From Mycobacterium pinniadriaticum (GTDB taxonomy: Bacteria > Actinomycetota > Actinomycetes > Mycobacteriales > Mycobacteriaceae), in contig NZ_JAPJDO010000028.1 in assembly GCF_026242045.1 (NCBI RefSeq), positions 17,654 through 81,653 on the forward strand: a stretch of DNA of 64,000 nucleotides. The letters run 5' to 3'. Position 1 is the stretch's first letter. Each line of letters begins with the position of its first letter. Shown here piece after piece: positions 27,166 to 35,992 of the stretch. The notes beneath the pieces were generated by a model that was given only the letters and a program-made list of their open reading frames with translations, did not search any database and was not told the origin of the DNA. A program made the position numbers and the translations under genes.

Positions 27166-28113
27166 TTACGCAAAGGTCTTCCGATATTGGTGGGGTGAAA
27201 CGCCGATCCTCCGAACAAAGTTGCGGCGCATGGCTTCCGACGATCCGAATCCGCACCGTGCGGCGATCGCGACGACGGTGTCGTCGGTCTCCTCCAGCTG
27301 ACGACGAGCCGCCTCGGTACGGACACGTTCGACATAAGCGCCGGGGGCCTCACCAACCTCATCGGTGAACACCCGGGTGAAATGCCGCGGGCTCATCGAG
27401 GCGCGGCGCGCCAGCTCGGAGATGCTGTGTGCCGCACCGGGGGCGGCTTCGATGGACTCCTGCACCTCGCGGATGGGCCGGCGGCGCGCCCGCGGCATCC
27501 AGACCGGAGCGGCGAACTGTGTCTGTCCGCCGGGCCGGCGCAGATACAGCACCATCCAGCGAGCGACGGTCTGGGCGACCTCGGTACCGTAATCGTCCTC
27601 GACCAGCGCCAGCGAGACGTCGATGCCCGCCGCCACGCCGGCCGCAGTCCACACGCCGGCCGAACTGCGGACGAAGATCGGCTCGGGGTCCACCAGCACA
27701 GCCGGGAATTCGCGGGCCAACTGATCGGCGAACGCCCAGTGCGTGGTCGCCCGGCAGCCGTCGAGCAGCCCGGCCTGCGCGGCCAGGAATGCACCGGTGC
27801 ACACACTGACCACCCGGCGCGAACTGGCGGCCGCACCGCGGATCCAGGCCATCGTGGCCGGGTCGGCGCGGGCGGCGTCGACACCGGCACCACCGGGCAA
27901 TACCAGGGTGTCGATTCCCGCTGGCTCGGGCATTTCCTCGGCGACGAACGCCAGACCGGTGCCGGTCGAAACCGGCTCGCCGCCGACCGAGACGACGCTG
28001 ACCCGGTACCCGCCCTCGGTCAGCATCGCAGCACCGGTGAACACATCGTGCGGCCCGACCAGGTCCAACGCCTGCACGCCGGGGAAGCCGAGAATCACCA
28101 CCGACCGCACCAT
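27166..28113 (-). CDS. GlxA-type AraC family regulator with DJ-1 sensor domain
   Basis: 315 residues from ATG 28113 (an ATG at 28140 adds 9 residues). Residues 1-185 are a DJ-1/PfpI-like domain (VILGFPGVQALDLVGPHDVF, with a Cys in VSVCTGAFLAAQAG); the C-terminal about 100 residues hold two helix-turn-helices of the AraC family (ISELARRASMSPRHFTRVF, and IAARCGFGSSEAMRRNF). Such proteins regulate the adjacent enzyme gene, here the DJ-1 hydratase 8 bp downstream. Since the sensor shares the hydratase fold, a ligand related to its substrate is plausible (inference). Confidence 0.88.
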   Translation of the reverse strand: MVRSVVILGFPGVQALDLVGPHDVFTGAAMLTEGGYRVSVVSVGGEPVSTGTGLAFVAEEMPEPAGIDTLVLPGGAGVDAARADPATMAWIRGAAASSRRVVSVCTGAFLAAQAGLLDGCRATTHWAFADQLAREFPAVLVDPEPIFVRSSAGVWTAAGVAAGIDVSLALVEDDYGTEVAQTVARWMVLYLRRPGGQTQFAAPVWMPRARRRPIREVQESIEAAPGAAHSISELARRASMSPRHFTRVFTDEVGEAPGAYVERVRTEAARRQLEETDDTVVAIAARCGFGSSEAMRRNFVRRIGVSPHQYRKTFA

Positions 28114-28182
28114 GGGTTCAGTGTCGGCCAACCCGGCCATGGCGTCTAGGACATGGACCCCACAGATCAGGACATGTGGCCG

Positions 28183-28533
28183 CTAGCGTCGGCGAATGCC
28201 GAGCCAGCCGAGGAACATCAACGCGAACTCGATCAGCTGCCGCACCGGACCACGAACGCCGGCATCAATCGGGGAGACGACATCGCCGGCACCCGCCAGC
28301 CGTTCCGTGGCCCCGTAGCCGGCCTTGCGCACAACGTCGCACAGTTCAGCGACGTCGACATCGGCACGGGCATCGACCGTGGCGATCCTGGTCGTCAGGT
28401 CGACCGACGCGCGGACTCCGTCGACCTTGTTGAGTCGCTTTGCGATATGCGACGCGCACATCCGACACGTCATGCCCGTCACGTCGAGTTGGATCCGTCG
28501 GTCCTGGCCTTCGAACACTTCCGTCACTGTCAT
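28183..28533 (-). CDS. Heavy-metal-associated (HMA) domain protein
   Basis: 116 residues. A single HMA domain (residues about 14-76) with the metal-binding CxxC motif in TGMTCRMCASHIAKRLNKV; the C-terminal about 30 residues are basic with a hydrophobic stretch (LIEFALMFLGWLGIRRR) that may associate with the membrane. HMA domains bind Cu(I), Zn(II) or similar ions. Its start overlaps the NRPS stop (ATGA), so it belongs to the metallophore operon. In M. tuberculosis metal-transporter genes (ctpB) also lie next to the nrp cluster. Confidence 0.88.
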   Translation of the reverse strand: MTVTEVFEGQDRRIQLDVTGMTCRMCASHIAKRLNKVDGVRASVDLTTRIATVDARADVDVAELCDVVRKAGYGATERLAGAGDVVSPIDAGVRGPVRQLIEFALMFLGWLGIRRR

Positions 28534-31500
28534 TCCTCACTCCTCGGGGCGTCTGCCGCCATCCGGTAGGCGAACTCTGCTGTCAGCAGTTCCCTCAGTG
28601 GCTCGGCCGTTACCGTGAGTTCACCCACGGATTCCGTGCCCAGGCCGATGGTCGGAAGGTCAGTCAGATATTCGGCGTAGGTCCGTCTCCCCAGTCGCCC
28701 ACCCAGCGTCATCCAGGCATCGATGGCCGACCACCTGTGCGGATTGCTCCTTGCCCATTCGCTGTGGTCCAGCAGTTCCTTCCACTCTGCGGCGCCGAGT
28801 TCGTCGCGGCCGCACTCACTGAGAAACTCCGCGTAGGGCACCGTCTGACCGCGCAATACGGTGATCCCGCCGCCCAGCGCCGGCGGCCCTCCGGCTTCGG
28901 GCAGCAGGCCCAGGATCGCGGTGGCTGCCATTCGGCCCGTGGTCACTTCCTCCGCCAATGTTGTTGATGGATACGCATTTAACGCGGTACAAGCATCGGC
29001 GACCGCGGTCAGGATATCGGCGGAATCGGCCAGCTGTTCCGGTTGGCCGAGCACCCTGGGCAGCCGCACGATGGTGAAATCGAGCGCTGCCGGTGACCGA
29101 GCCACCAGCAGCTCGGCAACGGCCTTGGATGCCGCATAGGGATAGAGCGCCTCCCGCGGGTCGGTCACCCGTGGCACGGACACGTCGCCATTGACGACGA
29201 ACGTCGACAGATGCACGAATCTGGTGGCGTTCCTGGCGCATCCCTGGACCGCGGCCGCGACAAGATCGATGTTCGCGGCGCGAAGCTCCCGATACGGCAC
29301 CAGCACATTGGTATTGCCGATGCAGTTCACCACCGTCGCCGGATCGGTGTCGTGCAGCAGGCTGTCCAGTTCGGCGGGGCCGAAGCCGGCCGGCACAGCT
29401 TCGATGCGCACACCGGCCATGGCGGCCAAGGACACCCAGGGATCTCGTTGGGGCAGTGACGATCTGGTGGCGATGATGACATCGGCCCGCAGCCGTCCGG
29501 ACCGCTTGGACTCCACGATCGCCTCAGCGATTCCGGTCCCGAGGATTCCCGACCCGCCCAACACGACGATCGGGCGCGACCGCTCGCTGATCGGGTGCCG
29601 ACGGTCCCCTTGCCGATCCGCCGGACGTTGATCAGGCAGCGCCGCGAGATCACCCTCGATCTCGGCGGCCGTCGCGTCGTCCATCCAGGCGAAGCCGGGC
29701 CGGGTATCGACAACGAGGTCGGCTGCGGTGTCGGCGCTGATCAGATCCAGGATCGAGAGGTGCCGGCCCAGGTACCGACGAGTCTCGGGCAGGATCCTGA
29801 TGAGATCCAGCGAACCGATACCTTCACCCAACAGCGACGAGTCCGACCGGATCGCCCGCCCGAGTTGACGACTCCAGATCTCGGCCAACCCGACCGCCCG
29901 CGGATCGCCGTGCGCGGTATCGGTGCCTCGGGTTACACCGGAAAGCCTGCCGCTGTCGACCTTGCCGTTGGGTTTCCGCGGAATGCTCGGCGAACCGACC
30001 ACGAAGAACGACGGCACTCGCATACCGCTCAAGATGGCTCTGATATGCGTCGCTGCTGCGACATCCTCGAAGCCGGCGCGGGTCCGGTGAGTCTCGAACC
30101 AGACTCCGAGACTTCCGTTGCGCTGCTCGACGGCCGCGTCGGTGACACCGGGTTCTGCGCAGACCCGCTCGACGATGTCGGCCGTATCCACGCGCGTGCC
30201 GCCGATCTTGACGACGGCGTCCCGGCGCCCGGCGAGGACGGGAAAGCCGTCACCGTCGACGAAGACCCGATCGGCTGTCGCGAAGGCGGGGCGCGGTTCA
30301 GCGTGGCCGACGGCCACGGTGCCGAAGCTAGGGCTGTCAACGCCCAGGTACCCCGACGCGACCAGGTCTCCGGTAATGACGACTTCGCCGAAGGCGATGA
30401 ACACCGAGTCCGGAACCATCGGCCGGCCGAGCCGCAACCGCGTGGCCGCGGGCGCGACCGCCCCGGCAGAGATGATCGGCAGAGACGTGGCTACCACGGT
30501 GGCCTCGGTCGGACCGTAGCTGGAGATGAGCGCGATCTCTTGTGAACCAACCGATTCGACCCATCTGTCGACCACGCCCGATCGGATGGCTTCACCCCCG
30601 ACGATGACCTGCCGAAGCCGGGAGCGTCGAACCGTCGCCACCGCCGCGGCGTCCTCGCACAGCAGTTGCCAGATCGCGGTCGGCAAGTCGACGACGGTGA
30701 CCTGCCGGGCGACGATATCCCCGGCGAGGGCGTGGAGATCGCCGTTCTTCATCGCTGCGGATCGGACGAGTCGCGCTCCGCAGCGCACGGCCCCGAATAC
30801 CTCCTCGACGCTGATATCGGATGTCAGCGGTGCGCACTGCAGAACGGTGTCCTCACGCCCCCATCCGTAGTTCGCGCGCACCGCCTCGCAGAACGAGGCC
30901 AGTGAGCGGTGCAACACCCGCACGAGTTTCGGCTGCCCGGTCGAACCGGATGTCGGCATGATGTAGGCCGTCTTGTCGGCCAGCTCGGGGTCGGCCGCCA
31001 CCTCCTCGATGCGCTGGTCGATCAACGCGCGGAGCCCGGCGTCCCGGTCGTCCGGCAGATCTGCGGCGTCTACGTCGATCATGTGCGCCGTGGCACCGTC
31101 ACTGTGCGCCGCAACGGCTTCCGCCCGAGCCGATACCTCACCGTCGGTGTCGCACGCACTGTATGCGCAGCCGGCGAGATGACACGCGATCATCAGTCCG
31201 ACGGTCTTATCGGTGTTGTCGTCGGTGAACACCAGGACATCGCCTACGTTCGCGCCGCTCGTCACCAGCCAGGCAATCCACCGGTCGACGTGTTCGCGTC
31301 GCCGTACATCCTGCGCGAGCTCGCCGGTGGACTCCAGAAACCACGCCGGCTTGGTCGACCGTGCGGGCGGGCTGTCCGGAATGGCCCGGCACCGTGCACC
31401 GTCGGTGTCGACCCCGAACCATTCGCCGACCGTCGATGCGATCGGTTGACGCCATCTCGACGGCATCGCCTCGAGCGCGGCGGCGATCCGGGGAGCCACC

Positions 31501-32741
31501 GCGACGCCCTGCTCGGGCAGATCAGCTCGGCTCCAGACGGCGATGTCGAGACACCGACGTTCCTCGTCCAGCACGCAAGCCACCGTCAGGCTCTCGACCG
31601 GGCCGATCGCCGTTGTCACCGGGGTCTCGCTCAAGTGCGGACGAAGCGCGGGTGCACACGGTTGGGCGAGGAAATTGAGTGTCAGCGCCTCTACCTGAAC
31701 CGATCGGTTGATCGCGATGTACAACCTGCGATAGTGCTCTTCGCGAAGCCACTTGCGGCGGGCGGCCTGAACGTAACCGCGGTCAATGGTTCGGACCGCT
31801 TCCTCGACCGTGGCGAATGGGGCGAAGCGCGACGGTTGAGCCACCGAGTTGACCAGACAGGTGGCGACGTCGAGATCGGGTTCTCCGAATCGGTTGTCCG
31901 CCGCGTGGATCAGCAGATTCACGGTGCCTTGTTTGATGCTCGCATCGACGGCAACGGCCGCGGTGGTCACCAGGACGTTGAGGGGGATCTGTTCGGCCTC
32001 GCTCAGCTCGACGAGTTCCTCGTAGGCGCGGCCGCAGATCCGGACCGACTCGCCGAGAACCCCTCGTGCGGCGGCGCCTGGTGTCTGGCCCGAGGTCTGA
32101 CCGTAGCCACCTCGGCGCGCGTCCTCGGCCAGCTCTCGTTGCACGGTGGCGGCGAGCCGCTCATGAGCCTGCGCCACCTTGCTCGCCTCACGCTGGTGGG
32201 CCACCGCGATCCTGGCCAGACCAGCTTCACTGCAGGGCATTTCCGCTGGGACACCGTTCGAGAGGTACTCCCCGAGATCGCTCTCGATGATCCCCGTCGC
32301 ACCGCCGTCGAGCAGAATGTGGTGGGTGAAGGCGTCAAGCCTGCACGCCCGCCCGTTCGGGTCGGTCCACACGACATACCGAACGAGCGGCGTGTCCAGA
32401 ATCCCTCCTGCCCAGCAGCGTTGCAGTTCGCCTGCATCCCCGTCGGGCGCCGGCCCGCCTTGACAGACGGTGACGATGTCGCCGGCCGTCAGCCGGGGGA
32501 CGAGATCGGGGTAGTCCGCGGCGGCGTGACCTTCACTCAGGACGCAAAGCTGAATGGAATGCTTCAGGATGGTCGCCGTCAAGGCCGCCAGAACTACCGG
32601 CGTCGCCAGTGGACGAAGTCGGTAGCTCCTGGCCACCAGATACAGCTCCGGATCATCGTCCTGGAGTACACCGTGGTAAATGTTCTGCTGGGACCTGCTC
32701 AGTGGGATCCTGTCGATACTCCTACCCTCACCCGAGACCAT
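28530..32741 (-). CDS. One-module nonribosomal peptide synthetase, C-A-T-R (isonitrile lipopeptide type)
   Basis: 1403 residues. Condensation domain (about 10-440) with intact HHILLDG at 140-146; adenylation domain (about 470-960) with PTSGSTGQPK, SSYGPTEATVV, GRRDAVVKIGG and PRKPNGKVD; thiolation domain (about 975-1045) with Ser in GEGIGSLDLIRI; C-terminal reductase (about 1085-1403) with NADPH motif VLGGSGILGTG and catalytic Tyr/Lys in PYAASKAVAE. Reductive release gives an aldehyde or alcohol. M. tuberculosis Nrp (Rv0101) is about 2500 residues with two modules; here only one is present. The amino-acid specificity cannot be read reliably. Start overlaps the carrier gene by 14 bp, stop overlaps the HMA gene by 4 bp. 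Confidence 0.92.
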   Translation of the reverse strand: MVSGEGRSIDRIPLSRSQQNIYHGVLQDDDPELYLVARSYRLRPLATPVVLAALTATILKHSIQLCVLSEGHAAADYPDLVPRLTAGDIVTVCQGGPAPDGDAGELQRCWAGGILDTPLVRYVVWTDPNGRACRLDAFTHHILLDGGATGIIESDLGEYLSNGVPAEMPCSEAGLARIAVAHQREASKVAQAHERLAATVQRELAEDARRGGYGQTSGQTPGAAARGVLGESVRICGRAYEELVELSEAEQIPLNVLVTTAAVAVDASIKQGTVNLLIHAADNRFGEPDLDVATCLVNSVAQPSRFAPFATVEEAVRTIDRGYVQAARRKWLREEHYRRLYIAINRSVQVEALTLNFLAQPCAPALRPHLSETPVTTAIGPVESLTVACVLDEERRCLDIAVWSRADLPEQGVAVAPRIAAALEAMPSRWRQPIASTVGEWFGVDTDGARCRAIPDSPPARSTKPAWFLESTGELAQDVRRREHVDRWIAWLVTSGANVGDVLVFTDDNTDKTVGLMIACHLAGCAYSACDTDGEVSARAEAVAAHSDGATAHMIDVDAADLPDDRDAGLRALIDQRIEEVAADPELADKTAYIMPTSGSTGQPKLVRVLHRSLASFCEAVRANYGWGREDTVLQCAPLTSDISVEEVFGAVRCGARLVRSAAMKNGDLHALAGDIVARQVTVVDLPTAIWQLLCEDAAAVATVRRSRLRQVIVGGEAIRSGVVDRWVESVGSQEIALISSYGPTEATVVATSLPIISAGAVAPAATRLRLGRPMVPDSVFIAFGEVVITGDLVASGYLGVDSPSFGTVAVGHAEPRPAFATADRVFVDGDGFPVLAGRRDAVVKIGGTRVDTADIVERVCAEPGVTDAAVEQRNGSLGVWFETHRTRAGFEDVAAATHIRAILSGMRVPSFFVVGSPSIPRKPNGKVDSGRLSGVTRGTDTAHGDPRAVGLAEIWSRQLGRAIRSDSSLLGEGIGSLDLIRILPETRRYLGRHLSILDLISADTAADLVVDTRPGFAWMDDATAAEIEGDLAALPDQRPADRQGDRRHPISERSRPIVVLGGSGILGTGIAEAIVESKRSGRLRADVIIATRSSLPQRDPWVSLAAMAGVRIEAVPAGFGPAELDSLLHDTDPATVVNCIGNTNVLVPYRELRAANIDLVAAAVQGCARNATRFVHLSTFVVNGDVSVPRVTDPREALYPYAASKAVAELLVARSPAALDFTIVRLPRVLGQPEQLADSADILTAVADACTALNAYPSTTLAEEVTTGRMAATAILGLLPEAGGPPALGGGITVLRGQTVPYAEFLSECGRDELGAAEWKELLDHSEWARSNPHRWSAIDAWMTLGGRLGRRTYAEYLTDLPTIGLGTESVGELTVTAEPLRELLTAEFAYRMAADAPRSEE

Positions 32742-32973
32742 CGAGGTTTCCCAGCACCCGAACCCACGCCGCGACCGTCAACTCATCGGCCAACCGGGGC
32801 ACTGCATCTGATTCGCGATCCACCCCGAGCTGCTTCATCACCAGCACGAATCGCACCGAGTCCAAGCCTAATTCCCGTAGATCGGTGTCGTCGCCGTCAA
32901 AGAAATCCGAATCCTCGACATACAACACGTCGCGAACGGCGGCAGCGATCCGGTCCCTCAACGCCTCAACCAC
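32728..32973 (-). CDS. Acyl carrier protein (Rv0100-like)
   Basis: 81 residues from GTG 32973 (Rv0100 is 78). Carrier fold with phosphopantetheine Ser in LRELGLDSVRFVLVM. The carrier holds the fatty acyl intermediate on which glycine addition occurs, then delivers it to the NRPS condensation domain. The open frame is longer upstream (to 33252) but that part is antisense-like shadow of the ligase; the GTG gives an 8-bp overlap with the ligase stop and a family-like length. Confidence 0.85.
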   Translation of the reverse strand: MVEALRDRIAAAVRDVLYVEDSDFFDGDDTDLRELGLDSVRFVLVMKQLGVDRESDAVPRLADELTVAAWVRVLGNLDGLG

Positions 32974-34555
32974 GAGCGACCGTTCCGGTCCTGTCTTGGC
33001 CGATCGACGTGGCCAGTGATGCCCGCATGACCTTGCCGGACTGAGTCCTGGGAATATCGGCGACGATGACGATGGTCGACGGCCGCGCCATCGACTCGGC
33101 TTCACGTCGAAAGACAGCCGCGATCGCCTGTTTGATTGCACGGGTCTCGTTCTCGTCGAGGGGCTTCGACGTAACCACAGCCAGACCCACGAGAGCGCCG
33201 AACTCGGCGTCGGGGATTTCGTAGCAGGCGGCTTCGTGGACACCCGGGACACTCTCGGCGATACGATCGACGTCGTCGGGCGCGACGTTAACGCCCCCGG
33301 AGATGATCATCTCCGATGATCGCCCCCTGATGTAGAAGAACCCGTCCTCGCGGCGCTCCAGGATGTCACCGGTATTGATCCAGCCATCGACCAGGACCTC
33401 ACCGGTGCGACCCGGGTTGTTCCAATACCCCAGCATGCTCGCGGGCGATTTGATCCAGAGCGTCCCCGAGGCCGCCGAGTTCGTGGTACCGGACTGCGCA
33501 GGCGGACCGGCGCCCGCGTCGTCAAGGTAGACCTCGACGCCGGGGTACGGCCGTCCCACCGCGCCGGCTTCGATCTTCGTGATCGACCCGACGTCTGTCG
33601 GTAGACACAATGCGGTACAACCGGTTTCACTCAGACCGTAGACTTGTGCGGTCTTGACGCCGGTCTCTTCCAGGAAGCGGACATCAGCCGCGATGGCGCG
33701 AGAGCCGCCGTATCCCAGAAGTCGTAGCGAAGGCGGCCCGGCACCCATGGTCTTCATCTCGGCGACCAGTCGCGCCAGCAGGGTCGGAACAACGCATGTC
33801 GTGGCGACCTCGTTGTCGGCAAGTATCCCGAGGAAGGATGACGTGCCCTCGCCTCCGGTAATGCACTGCCCGCCTCGCATCAAACAGGTGATGATCCACC
33901 ACAGCCCACCGATATGGGTGGCCGGCAGCGGTGAATACGTGGTTTCCCCGTCGACCCAGTCCACCCAGTCGAGCTGCTCTTCTCGCAGGATGTCCTGGAT
34001 CGCATAGAAGGTGCGGTTGGGCAGCAGTACGGCCTTGGGCTCCCCCGTCGTTCCACTGGTGAAGATCATCGCCAGCGGATCATCGGCACCCGTGTCCGGT
34101 TGGTCGGGCAGGGTCGTTGATTGTGCCGAGGCCAAACCGGGCGAATGCGCCCGAACACCGATCGCCGGAAGGGCGCCCAGCACACCCGGTAGGCCCTCGG
34201 TTGGCAACGCAGACCCGGGTGTGATGAGAGTCGCCGCAGGTTCGCTGATCTGAGCGAATCGTTCCATTGTTGCCACCGGCAGACGAGCGTCCACCATGAC
34301 TGCGATGGCGCCGATTCTCGCGCACGCCAGTACCGACAGATAGGTCTCGGGGCCGCTGTCGGAGACGACCAGCACCCTCGATCCCCTCGTCGCCGACTGT
34401 GCCGAGAGTTCAGCCGCCAATACGGTCATCTCGGCGACGAGTTCGCGATAGGTCAGCATGCTCGCACCGTCGCAGCGCCGCAGCGCCACGGCATCGGGTC
34501 GTTGCCTCGCCTGCTCGAGAATCCGACTCAAGACGGAAGGTGATAGCTGAGACAT
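32966..34555 (-). CDS. FadD10/ScoC-like acyl-AMP ligase (copy B)
   Basis: 529 residues, near Rv0099 FadD10 (540). ANL motifs: MIFTSGTTGEPKAVLL, YGLSETGCTAL, INTGDILE, and a C-terminal TQSGKVMRAS with the catalytic Lys. The order PPE-oxidase-FcoT-FadD10-carrier-NRPS is the one in M. tuberculosis Rv0096-Rv0101, so this is the cognate ligase that activates the fatty acid. It differs visibly from copy A at 24898. Starts 28 bp after the FcoT-like stop and overlaps the carrier start by 8 bp. Confidence 0.9.
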   Translation of the reverse strand: MSQLSPSVLSRILEQARQRPDAVALRRCDGASMLTYRELVAEMTVLAAELSAQSATRGSRVLVVSDSGPETYLSVLACARIGAIAVMVDARLPVATMERFAQISEPAATLITPGSALPTEGLPGVLGALPAIGVRAHSPGLASAQSTTLPDQPDTGADDPLAMIFTSGTTGEPKAVLLPNRTFYAIQDILREEQLDWVDWVDGETTYSPLPATHIGGLWWIITCLMRGGQCITGGEGTSSFLGILADNEVATTCVVPTLLARLVAEMKTMGAGPPSLRLLGYGGSRAIAADVRFLEETGVKTAQVYGLSETGCTALCLPTDVGSITKIEAGAVGRPYPGVEVYLDDAGAGPPAQSGTTNSAASGTLWIKSPASMLGYWNNPGRTGEVLVDGWINTGDILERREDGFFYIRGRSSEMIISGGVNVAPDDVDRIAESVPGVHEAACYEIPDAEFGALVGLAVVTSKPLDENETRAIKQAIAAVFRREAESMARPSTIVIVADIPRTQSGKVMRASLATSIGQDRTGTVARG

Positions 34556-34583
34556 TTTTGTGAGACGACCTCTGTCCAGCGGA

Positions 34584-35126
34584 CTAGGGGATATTCAGGA
34601 CGGCTAGCTCGACCTCGCCGGAAGCGGCGCCACCGTCGGAGTCCCAGAATTCGATGAGGCACGGGACCCTCAGATAGCGCCAGCTTCGTTCGACGACCTC
34701 GAAGTCTTTGCACAGTAGCCGTGCGGAGAAGTTGTGCGCGTTGATCGGCCTTCTGAATCGTGACGAGTTGGTCTTGATCAGCATGCTCGGGAGTTGGTAG
34801 TCGAAGTAGTCCTCGATCGACCAGCCCACCAACACCGGAATCTCCTCATTGATGATGGCAGGCGCAAAGGCGCTGTACGCGAGCTGATTGAAACACAGCA
34901 ACAACTCGACAGCATTGAAGTGACCGGTGCTTCGGATGTACGCGGACTCTGGAATGCAGAAGTTGCCGAACGCCAGGACCGAGTCTTCGGTGGCTCTGTA
35001 CTGCGCATCAAGAAGGTAGCGACATCCCTTGTACGAGTATGGCTCCAAGACCCGAACCAGCAGATCCTCGGGGATGGCTGTCGTGGTGGCGGGTTCGTCG
35101 ACCGGTGTCAGGTCAGCGGTGCTCAT
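34584..35126 (-). CDS. FcoT-like thioesterase (copy B)
   Basis: 180 residues, near Rv0098 (183). Hotdog fold with the family core STGHFNAVELLLCFNQLAYS and TNSSRFRRPINAHNFSARL. In the isonitrile pathway it acts on the carrier-bound enoyl chain and glycine. Its ATG overlaps the oxidase stop (ATGA). Copy A and copy B share only the core motifs, which suggests separate origins rather than a recent duplication. Confidence 0.88.
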   Translation of the reverse strand: MSTADLTPVDEPATTTAIPEDLLVRVLEPYSYKGCRYLLDAQYRATEDSVLAFGNFCIPESAYIRSTGHFNAVELLLCFNQLAYSAFAPAIINEEIPVLVGWSIEDYFDYQLPSMLIKTNSSRFRRPINAHNFSARLLCKDFEVVERSWRYLRVPCLIEFWDSDGGAASGEVELAVLNIP

Positions 35127-35992
35127 GCCGCGTATCCCGGTGTCGCCAGGCCGTCCAGCATCGTCAACCGATAGCTCGTCAGCGTACCCGACGCCGTGCC
35201 GTGCTTCGCCCGATGCATGAGAACCCTGTTGTCCCACAGCATGATATCGCCGACCTCGTAGTGCTCGGTGTGGATGAACGGGGACGCGAAGTCGGGATCC
35301 AGTTGCCCGGTCGCGGCCATGAGTTCCTGCAGGATCGCGGGATCGAGGATGTTGCCGTTCCTGTCCTCTATCTTCGTGGTTCCCGAGGCGCAGATGTAGA
35401 GGATCTCCTCACCGGTGTCGGGATGCCGTATCACCGTGGGCCACTTGATCGGTGGTGTGGTCTTGGAGACCTCGGCCCAGACCTCTCCGATCGGGCGATA
35501 GACGTCCGTCGGGCGGATCTTGATGTGGCGTCGCGGGTCATGGGTGCTGAACGTTCCCCGGACCGGGTCCTGTGTGGCCGGCGGCAGTGATTCCCAGACC
35601 TCGTTCAGATCAATGAAGTAGGTGCCCCTGTCGTGTCCCGGCATCGTGAGCGGCAGAACCATCGAGAAGGCGAAGGGCTCGGGCATGAACATGTAGTCGA
35701 TATGCCAGAACGCTCCGGTTTTCGGGACTCCCCGGCCTTCCTCGGTCGAGGACACGAAAATCTCCGGATAGTCCTGGTGGTGGTACATGGGCTCGTAATA
35801 CGGGACGATATCGCCGATGATTCGTCCGAGTCGGATGAATTCCTCCGGGGAGGGATGGACATCCTTGAGGACCACGAGCTTGTTCCGGTAGACGACATCG
35901 CGGATCTCGCCTCTGGTGATCTCGTCGAGATTCTTGGGATCGATGCCGATGATTTCCGCACCGAGACCCTCACCCTTGACATTGAGTGTCAT
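35123..35992 (-). CDS. Fe(II)/2-oxoglutarate oxidase, isonitrile synthase, Rv0097-like (copy B)
   Basis: 289 residues from ATG 35992 (MTLNVKGEGLG), the same length as Rv0097, so the upstream ATG at 36013 is not used. TauD fold: His97 and Asp99 (FWHIDYMFMP), His260 (NRVLMHRAKHG), Arg275 (SYRLTML) for 2-oxoglutarate; YYEPMYHH and IKIRPTDVYRP are retained. Rv0097-type enzymes form the isonitrile. It overlaps the PPE gene by 23 bp and the FcoT-like gene by 4 bp, all in one operon. Confidence 0.92.
   Translation of the reverse strand: MTLNVKGEGLGAEIIGIDPKNLDEITRGEIRDVVYRNKLVVLKDVHPSPEEFIRLGRIIGDIVPYYEPMYHHQDYPEIFVSSTEEGRGVPKTGAFWHIDYMFMPEPFAFSMVLPLTMPGHDRGTYFIDLNEVWESLPPATQDPVRGTFSTHDPRRHIKIRPTDVYRPIGEVWAEVSKTTPPIKWPTVIRHPDTGEEILYICASGTTKIEDRNGNILDPAILQELMAATGQLDPDFASPFIHTEHYEVGDIMLWDNRVLMHRAKHGTASGTLTSYRLTMLDGLATPGYAA

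Noticed and set aside
32974..33252. Longer form of the acyl carrier protein
   Set aside because: The extra residues are a shadow of the ligase frame; GTG 32973 gives the Rv0100-like length.
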